Positions 16,024 through 24,464 of a DNA stretch of 64,000 bases are shown one piece after another. The stretch is from NCBI GenBank assembly GCA_012729765.1, contig JAAYCM010000078.1, positions 1 through 64,000 of the forward strand. The letters run 5' to 3'. Position numbers and translations under genes: made by a program. The notes beneath the pieces were generated by a model, which was given only the letters and a program-made list of their open reading frames with translations, had not been told where the DNA came from and made no database searches. Within the stretch, counting starts at the first letter, position 1, and every line of letters begins with the position of its first letter. Source of the stretch: Chloroflexota bacterium. GTDB lineage: Bacteria > Chloroflexota > Anaerolineae > Aggregatilineales > Aggregatilineaceae.

Positions 16024-17205
16024 CTAAGGATTGATCAGCACATATCCGGTAGTCGCATCCAGCACCAGCATGATCGCGCCCAGCACCACCGCCTGCGGCC
16101 CCAGGTCCGATGCCAGGATGCGCGGCACGAACGGTACCACGCCATCCAGCCGCACCCGGATCGGCTCGATCAGCAGATCGGCGGAGCGCGCAACCCCGCC
16201 GCCGAGCACGATCGCTTCGGGATCGAGCAGCGCACTGATCGCGGCGATTGCCTGACTGAGATAGTCTACCGTCTCGCCGACGATGCGCTGTGCCCAGGCT
16301 TCGCCCTCGCGCGCCAGCCGGAACACATCCTCGGCGGTGAGGGGCTGCCCGGCCAGAGCATGACCCTCGGCGGCCAGCAGGCGTTGGGCGCGCGCCGCGA
16401 TCCCAGGGCCGGAAGCAGCACCTTCCAGCGCGCCGAACTCGTCATAGCGGCGGCCCAGGTAGCCGGGGTCGGGCAGCAGATAGCCGACCTCGCCCGCGCC
16501 CTGGTTGTGCCCCCGGTAGAGCTTGCCCGCGATCAGGATGCCCGCGCCGATGCCCGTGCCAATCGAGAGGCACACCAGGTTCGGCGTGCCGCGCGCCACC
16601 CCAAAGCCGTATTCGCCCAGCGCCGCCGCGTTCAGATCGTTCTCGACGCACACGGGCAGCCCGAAGCGCTCCGTCAGCAGGCGCTTGAGCGGCAGATCGC
16701 GCCAGCCCAGGCCCGGCGCCCACACCACAACGCCCGGCCCGCTCAGCGTGACGCCCGGCGCGCCCACCCCGATCCCGCGCAACCTTTGACCGGCGCGGCG
16801 CGGCGCGGCCAATAACTCCTCAATGAGCGTGTAGAGCCGTTCGAGCGCGTGGGCCGCACCGCCGGCTTCTTCCCAGGCGAGGCGCTGCTGGTGCTGCACG
16901 TTGCCATTGAGATCGGTCACGGTGCCGTACATCTTGGTTCCACCCAGGTCGATCCCGATCACGGCGTGGGCCGCGCCGTTGAACGCCAGCAGCGGACGCC
17001 GCCGCCCGCCGCTCGCCTCACTGCCCGTGAACACGATCAGGTCTTCGGCGGCGAGGCTTTCGACCGCGCGCATGACTGTTGGCAGGCTCATATTGAGCCG
17101 CTGCGCGATCTGCGTGCGGGCAATCGGGCCTTCGGTGCGGATCAGATTCAGGATGGCGGAACGGTTGAGGCTGCGGATTAAGCTGGCAGTGGCGGCTTGT
17201 TTCAT
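16024..17205 (-). CDS. ROK-family transcriptional regulator / sugar-kinase-like protein
   Basis: The first 80 residues form a winged helix-turn-helix (ARTQIAQRLNMSLPTVMRAV), followed by an ASKHA fold starting with the phosphate-binding GIDLGGTKMYG. This is the NagC/Mlc/XylR-type ROK repressor layout, which senses a sugar or sugar phosphate. The Cys-rich zinc motif CxCGxxGCxE, usual after GHNxGAGExGH, is absent here; the corresponding segment reads GAGEVGYLLPDPGYLG. The gene is the middle one of three minus-strand genes (fucose-isomerase-like, ROK, glgB) with gaps of about 110 nt. Length 393 residues. Confidence 0.85.
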   Translation of the reverse strand: MKQAATASLIRSLNRSAILNLIRTEGPIARTQIAQRLNMSLPTVMRAVESLAAEDLIVFTGSEASGGRRRPLLAFNGAAHAVIGIDLGGTKMYGTVTDLNGNVQHQQRLAWEEAGGAAHALERLYTLIEELLAAPRRAGQRLRGIGVGAPGVTLSGPGVVVWAPGLGWRDLPLKRLLTERFGLPVCVENDLNAAALGEYGFGVARGTPNLVCLSIGTGIGAGILIAGKLYRGHNQGAGEVGYLLPDPGYLGRRYDEFGALEGAASGPGIAARAQRLLAAEGHALAGQPLTAEDVFRLAREGEAWAQRIVGETVDYLSQAIAAISALLDPEAIVLGGGVARSADLLIEPIRVRLDGVVPFVPRILASDLGPQAVVLGAIMLVLDATTGYVLINP

Positions 17206-17315
17206 CAGGTTTCTAACCGGGCTGTGTAAGAAAATAACCGGAATGAGGCGAAAGGCGGGACAGGGCGCGGGATCGCTGCGCCCCGTCCGACCCTGAAGAT
17301 GCAGCAGCGGTGCGG

Positions 17316-18968
17316 CTAGAGCTTCACCTCACCGCACAGGTGTACGGCCACGCCCATTTCGTGCAGCATGGCGGCTTTGACGGCCAACGCTTCGTCAGCT
17401 TCAGCCGCCGAGGGCGCGTAGACGACCTGCACATGATTGGCTTTATGGCGCGCCATGAACTGATCGCGCGTGATGCCGTGCAGCACCGCGTGCATGATCG
17501 GCCACTGCGGATTGGTCAGGCTCCAGCGCCGCTCGGTTTCTTCCGGCGGCAGCTCGACCGCGCTGGCGCGGCCCATATCGCAGTGCAGCCTGCCGTCCAT
17601 AACGTAGATGCGGCTCCACACGATCTCGCCCGGCTTGCTCACCCCCTTGAGCGAGCCTCCGCCCAGCGGGAAAAACATCGGCGGCTGGCGCACACTCGTC
17701 GCACCGGCGTAACCATTGGCGATATGCGAAGCCGGGATCGCGCCGGAGATTTCGAATACCCACACGTAAGCGTCCACACCATCGCCGGTATAGTACTCCG
17801 CCCAACGAACATCGTGCAGCGTCGTGGCCGGATCGTAGCCCATCGCCGTCCAGATGCGGTTGGTGACCAGCGCATCCAGCGCCGCGCCCTCGTCCACTTC
17901 GTTGAAGTGTGGCACCGGCTCGCCGGGGTACAACTCTTCGCCGGTTTCACGGGCGAAGACCGGCGGGCGCTCGACGTTGTTGAGCAGGCCCTCGACCAGG
18001 TCCGAAGCCGGGACCATGTCTTTGAGACCCTGCTGGTACTGGATGCCGATCGCCGCGCAGCCGAAGGTGTGGGCGATGCGCACCGCCGCGATATACATCT
18101 TGAACTGCTCGTGAAGCTGGGCGTCGGTCAGCTCTGTAGCATCGTCGGTCCCGGTTTCGAAGGTCATGCCACGCTGGATCAGCCAGTCGCGGACGGCCCG
18201 CGCCTCGGCATCGGTTACGCGGCGCATCTCGGCCACCAGCGCCGACTGGCTGAGCCGCTCCTTATAGACGCCCATCGGGTTCAGCAGGTAATCTTCAACG
18301 ATGGCGTTGTACATGCCCATGCAGCCTTCATCGAACACGCCCAGAATTGCCTTCTCCTGCCGGAGCTGGCGGGCCAGCGCGCGCCCCAATTCCGCCGGGC
18401 GTGCGGGCAGTTGATCGGGCGACAGGTCGCGGCAGTGATCGGTGTTGTGGGTGATACGCCCCTCGCGGATCCACTGGCGGATGCCGTTGAGGAAGAACTC
18501 GTCATCGAAGTTCTCGCTCCAGATCGTGCTGTAGGGCACGCCCATCTTGGTCAGCGAGCCGTTGAGGTTGAGCATCCCGACCAGCCCCGGCCATTCGCCG
18601 CTCCAGTTGGCGACCGTCAGGATCGGCCCCTGATGGCTGGCAAGCCCGGCCAGCACGTGGTGACTGTACTGCCACACCGATTCGGCCACGATCAGACGGG
18701 CGTTTTTGGGAATATTCTTGAACACATCCATGCCCATCCGCTGGCTGGAGATGAAGCCGTGCCCCTCTTCGGGATCATAGGGATGGCCGCGCTTGACTGT
18801 AATCCCTTCTTTGGCGAAGGCTTCAATAATCTTTTTCTCCATTGCTTCCTGCGTCGGCCAGCAGGTCTGGTTGGCCGGTAAGCGCAGGTCACCGCTGGCA
18901 ACCAGAATGGCTTCGTTTTCCCCAATCGGCTCAGGCTCACGAACTTCCGGTATCCGGTAAGCAGACAT
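17316..18968 (-). CDS. L-fucose/L-arabinose isomerase-family protein
   Basis: Members interconvert aldoses and ketoses using a divalent metal. The 550-residue protein has the FucI-like three-domain length (E. coli FucI 591) and a segment SDLVEGLLNN that parallels the metal-site helix DFMEAMLNS of FucI. Many Chloroflexota homologues are broad fucose isomerases; the true substrate here is uncertain. GAGGAGG lies 7 nt before the ATG at 18968. The upstream region to 19292 is shared with a divergent ROK gene and contains inverted TTTTAAG elements, suggesting control by that regulator. Confidence 0.75.
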   Translation of the reverse strand: MSAYRIPEVREPEPIGENEAILVASGDLRLPANQTCWPTQEAMEKKIIEAFAKEGITVKRGHPYDPEEGHGFISSQRMGMDVFKNIPKNARLIVAESVWQYSHHVLAGLASHQGPILTVANWSGEWPGLVGMLNLNGSLTKMGVPYSTIWSENFDDEFFLNGIRQWIREGRITHNTDHCRDLSPDQLPARPAELGRALARQLRQEKAILGVFDEGCMGMYNAIVEDYLLNPMGVYKERLSQSALVAEMRRVTDAEARAVRDWLIQRGMTFETGTDDATELTDAQLHEQFKMYIAAVRIAHTFGCAAIGIQYQQGLKDMVPASDLVEGLLNNVERPPVFARETGEELYPGEPVPHFNEVDEGAALDALVTNRIWTAMGYDPATTLHDVRWAEYYTGDGVDAYVWVFEISGAIPASHIANGYAGATSVRQPPMFFPLGGGSLKGVSKPGEIVWSRIYVMDGRLHCDMGRASAVELPPEETERRWSLTNPQWPIMHAVLHGITRDQFMARHKANHVQVVYAPSAAEADEALAVKAAMLHEMGVAVHLCGEVKL

Positions 18969-18993
18969 TAAAAACCTCCTCAGGAGTAAATAA

Positions 18994-19015
18994 ACTTAAG
19001 GGTTTCGTTTTAAGT
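18994..19015. promoter_or_regulatory. inverted repeat ACTTAA-N10-TTAAGT, putative ROK operator 1
   Basis: ACTTAA (18994-18999) and TTAAGT (19010-19015) are inverted arms. The right arm extends leftwards to TTTTAAGT (19008-19015), sharing TTTTAAG with the larger palindrome at 19144-19167. It lies 26-47 bp upstream of the fucose-isomerase-family start codon, overlapping where its promoter should be. Confidence 0.45.
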
Positions 19016-19143
19016 AGCCAGACATTGTGGAGTGGCTGCCTGCCCTCTATTCTACCCAACCGGCGTGAGACAACCAGAGGCCGGATGTCACTCTGAGGGG
19101 GATGCACCCCGACACACCTGCGCTGGACTTCCAGCCGCTTGAC

Positions 19144-19167
19144 TTTTAAGAGATATTAATCTTAAAA
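19144..19167. promoter_or_regulatory. inverted repeat TTTTAAGA-N8-TCTTAAAA, putative ROK operator 2
   Basis: Perfect 8-bp arms (19144-19151 and 19160-19167) are separated by GATATTAA. The element sits midway in the 324-bp divergent region between the fucose-isomerase-family gene and the ROK gene. Size and symmetry fit a winged-helix dimer. The rest of 18969-19292 is AT-rich without a gene. Confidence 0.5.
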
Positions 19168-19292
19168 TATTAGTTGGTTGGGGCAACAAACAAAATAAAA
19201 TCGCATCCGATTTAGAAAGTGCAAGCGCACATCGTCAAGCAATTAACCTGATAATCCGATTCTTTAATAACCAAGAATGGTTTGAGCGCTCG

Positions 19293-20540
19293 ATGTCCCA
19301 GCGAACGCCCTATCGGACCGGGGATCAGACCCTGGTTCGAGAAATAAATCTTTCTTTGATTATGAATCGCTTGCTCGAGCACCACTCCCTGTCTCGCGCC
19401 GACCTGGCCGAAGTCACCGGACTCAACAAATCCACCGTATCCAGCCTGATCCAGAACCTTCTGGATTATCAAATCGTGCGTGAGGTCGGCCTCAGCTCCA
19501 GCGGCGTAGGCCGGCCTTCGATGTTATTGGAGCTGAATCCCGAAGCCGGCTACATCGTGAGCTGCGAGATCGGGGTCGATACCATTCTGATCGGCTGCGC
19601 CAACTTTGGGGCCGAGATCATCTGGCGCTACCGCGAAGATACCCGCCACCGGCACGGCCAGCAGGCGATCATCGAGCGCGTCCTGGCGCTGCTGGACGAG
19701 GCCATAGCAACCGGCGAGCGGTTGTGCCGCACCTGCGGCGGCCTGCTCGGCATAGCGATCGGCGTGCCCGGCCTGGTCGATCACGACACCGGCACGCTGC
19801 TATTTGCCCCCAACCTGGGCTGGCAAGATGTGCCCTTACGCGCCATCTTGCAGGAGCGTTTTGAGAATGTGACGGTATTCGTCGAGAATGAGGCCAACAT
19901 GGCTGCCCTCGGCGAATATTTTTTTGGGGCGGCGCGCGGCTGTGACGAGGTGCTGTTCATCAGCGCCGGAGTCGGGCTGGGCGGCGCGCTGATCCGCGAC
20001 GGGAATCTGCTGCACGGTGCGACCGGGTTTGCCGGTGAGTTCGGCCACATGACGATGGACCCCGACGGCGCGCTCTGCAACTGTGGCAACCAGGGCTGCT
20101 GGGAGACTCAGGTGAGCCAGACGGCACTGTTCCGCACGATCCGCCACGCGATCCAATCAGGCCGATCCAGCCTGCTCAGCGCCAGCACGGGCGGCGATCT
20201 GGACCGGCTGACGGTGCCGCTCGTGGTTGAGGCGGCGCGGGCCGGTGATCCGGTGGCGCTCTATGCCCTGGAGCAGGTGGGGCACGATCTGGGGATCGGC
20301 ATTGCCTCGCTGGTCAACGCGCTGAATCCTGAGTTGATCGTCGTGGGCAACATCCTCAGTCTGGCAGGGGAGTTCGTCCTGCCAGCCGTCGAGGCTGAGC
20401 TGCACCGCCGCGCCCTGCCCTGGAACGCAAACGGGATGCGGATTGTGCCCGCCCAACACGGCTTCGAGGCGTGTGTTATGGGCGGCGTGGCGATTGTTTA
20501 TCAGGCGGTGCTGTCTCAGCCGGGGCGCATCCTGGGCTGA
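19293..20540 (+). CDS. ROK-family transcriptional repressor
   Basis: The N-terminal winged helix (SRADLAEVTGLNKSTVSSLIQNLL, about residues 30-53) precedes a ROK sugar-binding fold. It carries the complete zinc motif CNCGNQGCWE and the GHM segment just before it, as in NagC and XylR. The kinase-like DxGxT motif is changed (EIGVDTI), so it is likely a pure regulator. It is divergent from the fucose-isomerase-family gene and directly upstream of the ten-gene sugar operon, and is a good candidate to regulate both. No strong Shine-Dalgarno precedes the ATG. Length 415 residues. Confidence 0.88.
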   Translation: MSQRTPYRTGDQTLVREINLSLIMNRLLEHHSLSRADLAEVTGLNKSTVSSLIQNLLDYQIVREVGLSSSGVGRPSMLLELNPEAGYIVSCEIGVDTILIGCANFGAEIIWRYREDTRHRHGQQAIIERVLALLDEAIATGERLCRTCGGLLGIAIGVPGLVDHDTGTLLFAPNLGWQDVPLRAILQERFENVTVFVENEANMAALGEYFFGAARGCDEVLFISAGVGLGGALIRDGNLLHGATGFAGEFGHMTMDPDGALCNCGNQGCWETQVSQTALFRTIRHAIQSGRSSLLSASTGGDLDRLTVPLVVEAARAGDPVALYALEQVGHDLGIGIASLVNALNPELIVVGNILSLAGEFVLPAVEAELHRRALPWNANGMRIVPAQHGFEACVMGGVAIVYQAVLSQPGRILG

Positions 20541-20710
20541 GCCGTCGCAAAGAAACTTATTTCACGCTTGGATGAGCGGCGTCAACCATCAAAAGCTCGC
20601 TTGCTGCTGGAAAGGAGGCGCCAGCATAGAAGCCAGGACAACATTGTAGACCGTCGAACGCTCGTGCAAGTTGAAAGAAAAAAGATCAATTTTCAGGGAG
20701 GAAGAGCAAC

Positions 20711-22051
20711 ATGTTGAAAAAGAGTCGTAGCCTGCTGGTGCTGATCGCCATCCTGATGGCGATGGTAATTGCCCCCGTGAGCGCTGCGCCTGCAGAACGT
20801 CAGGTGACGGAGCTGAAGATCTTCTGGGCGCAGTGGCCGCCCGCCGACTATCTCCAGGAAATCGGCAACCGCTATGAGGCCGAGACCGGCATCAAGGTTA
20901 CGGTCATTCAGGAACCCTGGGGCAGCTTTTACGATAAGATGTCGGTTGAGTGGGCCGCGCAGGGCGACGCTTACGACATGGTCGTTGGCGACAGCCAGTG
21001 GCTCGGCCAGGGCGCGGAGCAGGGGCACTATGTCGAGCTGACCGATTTCATGGTCGAGAACGACATCATCGACACGGTCACGCCTGCCACGCTCAAGTAC
21101 TACGGTGAGTTCCCGGCGAACTCAGGCCGCTACTGGGCCTACCCGACCGAAGGTGAAGCGGTAGGCTGGGCTTATCGCAAGGATCGTTTCGAAGACCCCG
21201 AAGAGATGGCGGCCTTCGAAGAGCAGTACGGTTATCCGCTGGCCCCGCCCGAAACCTTCGAGCAGCTGCGCGATATCGCCGAGTTCTTCTATCGCCCCGA
21301 TGAGAACGTCTACGGCGTGGGCGTCTACACCCAGAAGGACTACGACGGGATGATCATGGGCTACGAGAACGTGATGTTCTCGTGGGGCGTAGACTGGCAG
21401 GATGCGGACAACCAGGTGATCGGCGTCGTCAACTCCGATCGCGCCGTGGAAGCGCTCGAATTCTACAAGGAGCTGTACAGCTTCGCGCCGCCCGGCACCA
21501 ACAACGCCTTCTACACCGAGATGAACTCCGTGTTTGTCAACGGCCAGGCGACGATGGTGATGAACTACTTCGCCTTCCTGCCCGACCTGCTCAACGCCGA
21601 GAAGAACCCATATGCCGATGTGACCGGCTTCTTCTCCGGCCCCACTGGCCCCTACGGCGACCGCTATGTTGCGCTGGGTGGGCAGGGCATGAGCGTTCTC
21701 AACTACATCAGCGACGAGCGCAAGCAGGCTTCGCTGGACTTCATCAAGTGGTTCGCCTCGGATGACGTGCAGCAGCAGTGGGCCGATGTCGGCGGCTATA
21801 CCTGCAACATCGGCGTGCTGGAGTCCGAAGAGTTCCTCAGCAATACGCCCTACAACCGGGCGTTCGCCGAGTCGATGACCTTCGTCAAGGACTTCTGGAA
21901 CATCCCGGTATACGGCGAGCTGCTAGAGCCGGCGCAGCGTTACATCAACGCCTATGTCGTCGGTGATGTCGGGACGGCCAAGGAAGCGCTGGACGGCATG
22001 GCTGTCGAACAGCACGAGATTCTGGTGGACGCCGGAGTCATCGAAGAGTAA
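20711..22051 (+). CDS. ABC sugar transporter, extracellular solute-binding protein (family 1)
   Basis: This is a secreted carbohydrate-binding protein of 446 residues. The signal peptide (LKKSRSLLVLIAILMAMVIAPVSAAPA) is followed by the family-1 opening ELKIFWAQWPPADYLQEIGN and a YDMVVGDSQW ligand-loop region rich in aromatic residues. GGGAGGAAGAG supplies the ribosome-binding site. It opens the operon running to 31863. A perfect 11-bp hairpin at 22079-22106 separates it from the permease gene. The ligand is unknown; the downstream enzymes suggest an unusual or anhydro sugar. The 170-bp gap before it shows no recognisable gene. Confidence 0.9.
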   Translation: MLKKSRSLLVLIAILMAMVIAPVSAAPAERQVTELKIFWAQWPPADYLQEIGNRYEAETGIKVTVIQEPWGSFYDKMSVEWAAQGDAYDMVVGDSQWLGQGAEQGHYVELTDFMVENDIIDTVTPATLKYYGEFPANSGRYWAYPTEGEAVGWAYRKDRFEDPEEMAAFEEQYGYPLAPPETFEQLRDIAEFFYRPDENVYGVGVYTQKDYDGMIMGYENVMFSWGVDWQDADNQVIGVVNSDRAVEALEFYKELYSFAPPGTNNAFYTEMNSVFVNGQATMVMNYFAFLPDLLNAEKNPYADVTGFFSGPTGPYGDRYVALGGQGMSVLNYISDERKQASLDFIKWFASDDVQQQWADVGGYTCNIGVLESEEFLSNTPYNRAFAESMTFVKDFWNIPVYGELLEPAQRYINAYVVGDVGTAKEALDGMAVEQHEILVDAGVIEE

Positions 22052-22078
22052 GCATCGTCCGATCGGACCGTCTGTTCA

Positions 22079-22106
22079 TGGGGAGAGCACCTGTCTGCTC
22101 TCCCCA
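22079..22106 (+). terminator. intercistronic hairpin between binding-protein and permease genes
   Basis: TGGGGAGAGCA (22079-22089) pairs perfectly with TGCTCTCCCCA (22096-22106) around a 6-nt loop, with no T-run. It begins 28 nt after the binding-protein stop and ends 31 nt before the permease start, the same placement as the hairpin at 1828-1869. Confidence 0.75.
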
Positions 22107-22136
22107 CAATCGCCGTGAAGGTATGAAGGTGCACTC

Positions 22137-23081
22137 ATGACCTCAGTGAATACTCCAGCCTTACCCGCCCGCGCGGAACGGATGTCCCAGCACCGACGGC
22201 GGCAGATGAGCGATCGGGCCATCTCGCAGCTTTTTATCTGGCCGACGCTGATCCTGCTGATCCTGATGAACATCTTCCCGCTGTTCTACAGCCTCTATCT
22301 CAGCTTCAACGACTACTCGGTGATCGCCAACGAGCCGGCAGAGTGGGTGGCGCTTGAGAACTATCAGGAAATCCTCGCCAACCAGCGCAGCCGCTACTGG
22401 CACAACTTCATCGTCACGGGGCGCTATGCCGTGCTGTCGGTCGGGCTGCAGATCGTGATCGGCTTTGGACTGGCGATGCTGCTGCGCGAAAAATTCAGGG
22501 GGAGCGGGCTGATCACGACGCTGATCCTGATACCTATGATGCTCTCCCCGGTGGTGGTCGGGCTGTTTTGGAAGCTGATCTTCGATCCCTCAAAAGGTAT
22601 CTTCAACTATCTGATCTATCTTGACCCGCGCGCCGGGGACCAGTGGCTCTCGAACCCAACGCTTGGCCTGTGGTCGATCGTGATCGTGGACGTCTGGATG
22701 TGGAGTCCATTCGTGATGCTGCTGGTGCTCTCCGGCCTCAGCGCCATCCCAGACTATCTGTACGAAGCGGCGGCCATCGATCGCGCCAGCGCGTGGTTCC
22801 AGTTCCGGCGGATCACGCTGCCCCAGGTGATGCCGCTGCTGCTGATCGCGGTGCTGTTCCGCACCATCGAGGCATTCAAGGCCTTTGACGTGGTGATGGG
22901 CCTGACCGGGGGCGGGCCGGGCGACACGACCGAGACGGTCGCGGTGCGCCTCTACAGCGAAGCGTTCCTGGGCAAGTTCAACACCGGGGAGTCGAGCGCG
23001 CTGGCCTATATCGTGCTGATCATCATCATCGCCATTAGCAATCTCTACATTCGCGCCCTCAACCGGGCGAGGGAGGGGTAG
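22137..23081 (+). CDS. ABC sugar transporter permease, MalF/UgpA type
   Basis: This 314-residue membrane subunit has a cytoplasmic N-terminus of about 32 residues, then six hydrophobic segments from QLFIWPTLILLILMNIFPLF. The EAA loop reads EAAAIDRASAWFQF followed by ITLPQVMPLL. The glycine that normally follows the Asp (IDGA) is an arginine here, an odd change in a loop that contacts the ATPase. AAGGTG lies 7 nt before the ATG. The partner permease gene begins 2 nt after this stop codon. Confidence 0.9.
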   Translation: MTSVNTPALPARAERMSQHRRRQMSDRAISQLFIWPTLILLILMNIFPLFYSLYLSFNDYSVIANEPAEWVALENYQEILANQRSRYWHNFIVTGRYAVLSVGLQIVIGFGLAMLLREKFRGSGLITTLILIPMMLSPVVVGLFWKLIFDPSKGIFNYLIYLDPRAGDQWLSNPTLGLWSIVIVDVWMWSPFVMLLVLSGLSAIPDYLYEAAAIDRASAWFQFRRITLPQVMPLLLIAVLFRTIEAFKAFDVVMGLTGGGPGDTTETVAVRLYSEAFLGKFNTGESSALAYIVLIIIIAISNLYIRALNRAREG

Positions 23082-23083
23082 GC

Positions 23084-24400
23084 ATGTTTGGGCTGGATAT
23101 TCCACTCCCGGAGTTCTGGATTGCCTACTTCTTTGTCTTCTGGGTACTGGTCGGCGCGAGCACCACGCCGATCATCTTCCGGCACAGGGGTCAAAACCCG
23201 CTGCTGGGCGCGCTGGCGGGAATTGTAGTGGGTGCGATCGCCGGGGTGATCTTCCTGCTGCTGGTGGTAGCGCTTGAGCCGGTGGTGGACCTGCTCGGCC
23301 AGCCGATGCTCGGCGCGCTGATCTCGCTGATCGCCAGTGCGGCGATCACGCTGGCGCTGCTGGGCTTTGCGCGGCGCTTCGTGCCGGGGGCCGCCCGCGA
23401 CGCGGCAGCGGGAGCCGCCGGGGGACCGCGCGCGCCGGTCACGTATTCCGCCCGCGTGGACAAGGTCGATCCCAACTGGCAGTCGATGCAGTCGATCCGG
23501 GCGAGTGTCGCGGTGATGCTCGCCGCGCTGACGCTCATTCCGGTAATCTGGATGGGCATGACCGCCTTCAAGTCCTACCCGGACGCGGTCGCGTCGCCGC
23601 CCAAGGTCGCCTTCGATCCCACGATGGAAGGGATCATCACGCTGCTCACCCGCCGCCGCCAGATGACCGACGCGCAGAAAGCCGAGTATGAGGCGACCGA
23701 GGACCTGAACTGGGCCGATAAGGTGATGCTCAAGAGCGGTCAGGCGATTCTCGGCCAGAGCGACTACGTCAAGCGTCTGCGCAACTCGCTGATCATCGCC
23801 AGCACATCGACCGTGCTCTCGGTGTCGCTCGGCCTGTTTTCGGCCTATGCCTTCAGCCGCTTCCCGATACCGGGCAAAGGCGATCTGCTGTTTTTCATCC
23901 TGAGCACGCGCATGCTGCCGCCGGTCGTGGTCACGATTCCGATCTTCCTGATGTACCGCGAGTTGGGCCTCTACGACACGCATATCGGGCTGATCGCGCT
24001 CTACACGGCCTTCAATCTGTCGTTCTCGGTCTGGCTGCTCAAGGGGTTCATCGACGAGATCCCTAAAGAGTATGAGGAAGCGGCGCTGGTGGACGGCTAT
24101 ACGCGCATGCAGGCATTCCGACGGATCGTCATGCCAGAGGCGGTGACGGGCATCGCGGCGACGACGGTTTTCTGCTTCATCTTCGCCTGGAACGAGTATG
24201 CGTTCGCGCTGATGCTCACCACCGACAAGGCGCGCACCGCCCCGCCGCACATCCCGTCGATGATCGGGACCGGGCTGGTCGAGTGGGCGGCCATCGCCGC
24301 CGGCTCGCTGTTCTTCCTGATCCCGGTGGTGATCGTGACGTTTACGCTGCGCAAGTACCTGCTGCGCGGCGTGACGTTCGGCGCGATCCGCCAGGGCTAG
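23084..24400 (+). CDS. ABC sugar transporter permease, MalG type, with membrane-spanning N-terminal extension
   Basis: The C-terminal 290 residues are a normal MalG-type permease, with EAALVDGYTRMQAF followed by IVMPEAVTG as the EAA loop. Ahead of it is an extra stretch of about 140 residues holding three hydrophobic segments (about residues 12-30, 40-62 and 75-97) and a Gly/Ala-rich linker. A further external insertion (about 168-235) separates the first and second core helices. Typical MalG proteins have 280-300 residues and this one has 438. GGGAGGGG precedes the ATG, and no internal start with a comparable site is evident, so the extension appears genuine. Confidence 0.87.
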   Translation: MFGLDIPLPEFWIAYFFVFWVLVGASTTPIIFRHRGQNPLLGALAGIVVGAIAGVIFLLLVVALEPVVDLLGQPMLGALISLIASAAITLALLGFARRFVPGAARDAAAGAAGGPRAPVTYSARVDKVDPNWQSMQSIRASVAVMLAALTLIPVIWMGMTAFKSYPDAVASPPKVAFDPTMEGIITLLTRRRQMTDAQKAEYEATEDLNWADKVMLKSGQAILGQSDYVKRLRNSLIIASTSTVLSVSLGLFSAYAFSRFPIPGKGDLLFFILSTRMLPPVVVTIPIFLMYRELGLYDTHIGLIALYTAFNLSFSVWLLKGFIDEIPKEYEEAALVDGYTRMQAFRRIVMPEAVTGIAATTVFCFIFAWNEYAFALMLTTDKARTAPPHIPSMIGTGLVEWAAIAAGSLFFLIPVVIVTFTLRKYLLRGVTFGAIRQG

Positions 24401-24464
24401 CGCAGGCCGCCGCCAGTTTCTTGTGTCTATCGAAAGTCTTTGAAACTACTGACCGGACGAAGTT

